DNA from: Candidatus Omnitrophota bacterium | GTDB taxonomy: Bacteria; Omnitrophota; Gorgyraeia; 2-01-FULL-45-10 | Direction: 5' to 3' | Length of the DNA: 6,063 nt | Assembly: GCA_030695725.1 (NCBI GenBank) | Contig: JAUYPN010000056.1 | Span: forward strand, 1-6,063 | In this document: positions 5,020 through 6,063 of the stretch, one piece after another | How positions within the stretch are numbered: position 1 is the stretch's first letter | Layout of the letters: every line of letters starts with the position of its first letter | Position numbers and translations under genes: made by a program | The notes under the pieces: generated by a model | The model's input: the letters and a program-made list of their open reading frames with translations, nothing else | Database searches by the model: none | Told to the model about the DNA's origin: nothing

Positions 5020-5096
5020 CCGCCTAAACCAGAAATTAATCTAATCATGGCGGAATCCCGCCATGAGATGTTTATAGGTAGGCATAGGCGGGAAAA
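5015..5096 (+). repeat. Nested inverted repeats before the Lrp-type gene
   Basis: The inner hairpin is TCATGGCGG (5045-5053) with CCGCCATGA (5058-5066), 9 bp perfect with a 4-base loop. The outer pair is TTTTTCCGCCT (5015-5025) with AGGCGGGAAAA (5086-5096), 11 bp with one G-T wobble. The outer left arm contains the T run of the preceding terminator, so terminator and outer pairing compete. The inner hairpin could be an operator for the adjacent regulator or a leader structure; the whole could be a small palindromic element. I could not assign a convincing promoter here; the TATAAA at 5097-5102 lacks a good -35. Confidence 0.5.
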
Positions 5097-5114
5097 TATA
5101 AAATAGGAGGAATT

Positions 5115-5600
5115 ATGAATGAAATATTAGAGATTTTGGAGAAGAATGCCAGGGCGACGTCTGAAGAGATCGCGCGGATGCTCAACATGACGCCGAGAGC
5201 CGTGTCGAACGCTATAAAAAAGTTCGAAAAGGAAGGCATCGTATTGAAGTATAAGACATTGATAAATAAGGAACTCTTGAGGGATGAGGATTCGGGTGTG
5301 CGGGCCCTTATTGAAGTAAAGGTTACCCCGCAGAAGAACCTGGGTTTCGACCATATCGCCGAACGGATATACCGGTTTCCTGAAGTTACGAGCTGTTATC
5401 TCATGTCCGGCACATACGACCTTCTCATCGTGGTCGAAGGAAAAAATCTTAATATGGTGTCAAGCTTTGTAGCCGAGAAGCTTTCTCCGATGGAAAATAT
5501 CAGAGGGACCGTCACGCATTTTATTTTAAAGAAGTATAAAGAGGACGGTGACATTTTAAAACAGCCGAATAGATCGAAGCGGCCTGCGATAACATTATGA
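5115..5600 (+). CDS. AsnC/Lrp-family transcriptional regulator
   Basis: A 161-residue protein of the feast/famine (Lrp/AsnC) family, which senses amino acids or related small molecules and binds DNA as dimers and higher oligomers. ATG 5115 follows AGGAGG (5105-5110) at four bases. Residues about 3-50 form the winged helix-turn-helix, with the recognition helix around T26-P-R-A-V-S-N-A-I-K-K. Residues about 61-141 form the ligand-binding RAM domain, including the G99-T-Y-D102 motif typical of the effector pocket. The N-terminal helix is shorter than in E. coli Lrp, but the core is complete. A basic tail of about 15 residues follows. The stop overlaps the aminotransferase start by ATGA, so it most likely regulates or co-operates with that enzyme. 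The effector is unknown. Confidence 0.92.
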   Translation: MNEILEILEKNARATSEEIARMLNMTPRAVSNAIKKFEKEGIVLKYKTLINKELLRDEDSGVRALIEVKVTPQKNLGFDHIAERIYRFPEVTSCYLMSGTYDLLIVVEGKNLNMVSSFVAEKLSPMENIRGTVTHFILKKYKEDGDILKQPNRSKRPAITL

Positions 5601-6063
5601 AAAGGATATCGAAACTAGTCGAACAGATTCCGCCGTCGGGGATAAGGGCTTTCTTTGATCTCGTCCTCGGGATGAAAGATGTGTTATCCCTCGGTGTCGG
5701 CGAACCCGATTTCGTGACGCCCTGGAATATACGCGAGCGGGCGATATATTCTCTGGAAGAAGGGTATACCTCTTACACGTCGAATAAAGGGCTCCTCGAA
5801 CTGCGCCGCGAGATATCTCATTATCTTAAACGCAAATACGGCATGGACTATGATCCGGAAGATGAGATACTTGTGACCGTCGGCGTTAGTGAGGCCTTTG
5901 ACCTCGCGATAAGGGCGATCGTAAATAGCCGCGATAAAGTCCTGATCCCGGAGCCGTCTTTTGTCTCGTACGGGCCTGTCACTACCCTGTGTCAGGGTGT
6001 ACCCGTCTTTATAAAGACGAACCCGGATAACGGCTTCAAAGTCACCGCGAAGGATATTGATAA
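5597..6063 (+). CDS. PLP-dependent class I/II aminotransferase (N-terminal part)
   Basis: This gene starts at ATG 5597 within the ATGA overlap with the regulator and stays open to the right edge; 155 codons are visible, about 40% of the usual 380-400 residues. It begins MKRISKLVEQIPPSGIRAFFDL and shows family signatures: L32-G-V-G-E-P-D, Y57-T-S-Y-T-S-N-K-G (substrate and cofactor region), V93-T-V-G-V-S-E-A (PLP phosphate loop) and P118-E-P-S-F-V-S-Y125, where Y125 should stack near the PLP ring. The PLP lysine lies beyond the window. The pattern fits the aspartate/aromatic aminotransferase subgroup, notably Bacillus YugH, whose neighbour YugG is also an Lrp-type regulator. The exact amino-acid substrate is not determinable. 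Confidence 0.92.
   Translation, partial: MKRISKLVEQIPPSGIRAFFDLVLGMKDVLSLGVGEPDFVTPWNIRERAIYSLEEGYTSYTSNKGLLELRREISHYLKRKYGMDYDPEDEILVTVGVSEAFDLAIRAIVNSRDKVLIPEPSFVSYGPVTTLCQGVPVFIKTNPDNGFKVTAKDID

Overview
The window is a bacterial chromosome segment of about 6 kb with moderate GC. It is densely coded, and every recognisable gene lies on the + strand. No single gene proves the lineage. The CxxC-x17-CxxC mini-protein, the bacterial lipoprotein, the GTP-type PEP carboxykinase and the many short palindromic repeats in spacers, one of them inside a gene, would fit an uncultured Gram-negative-type lineage such as Omnitrophota. That placement is an inference of low to moderate confidence.

Layout. 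Bases 2-97 are the C-terminal end of a gene entering from the left. A well-formed promoter (106-134) follows, then a roughly 150-nt leader rich in inverted repeats, a 53-residue zinc-ribbon protein (289-450) and a strong terminator (504-538). After a 13-bp inverted repeat (545-587) comes a tight three-gene operon: a zinc-dependent medium-chain dehydrogenase (625-1692), GTP-dependent PEP carboxykinase (1689-3464, overlapping by ATGA) and an LsrF-family class I aldolase/thiolase (3468-4241). The spacer at 4242-4382 holds copy A of a dispersed repeat of about 53 nt, a terminator and a promoter for a peptidoglycan-binding lipoprotein (4383-4892). The spacer at 4893-5114 holds a heptanucleotide tandem repeat, copy B of the same dispersed repeat, a terminator and nested inverted repeats. 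The window ends with an AsnC/Lrp-type regulator (5115-5600) coupled by ATGA to a class I/II aminotransferase that runs off the right edge. No gene-free stretch exceeds about 225 bases.

How the genes may work together. The PEP carboxykinase operon looks like central carbon metabolism: PEP carboxykinase feeds gluconeogenesis, an LsrF/DhnA-type aldolase could act on sugar phosphates, and the dehydrogenase would oxidise or reduce a polyol, sugar or amino-acid alcohol. The Lrp-aminotransferase pair is a common regulator-enzyme arrangement in amino-acid metabolism. The most unusual content is repeat biology: a palindromic element apparently inserted in frame between the two domains of the dehydrogenase, a palindrome-rich leader with mutually exclusive hairpins, and the paired 52/53-nt repeats in two 3' untranslated regions. 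I see no defence system, phage, IS element, CRISPR array or RNA gene.
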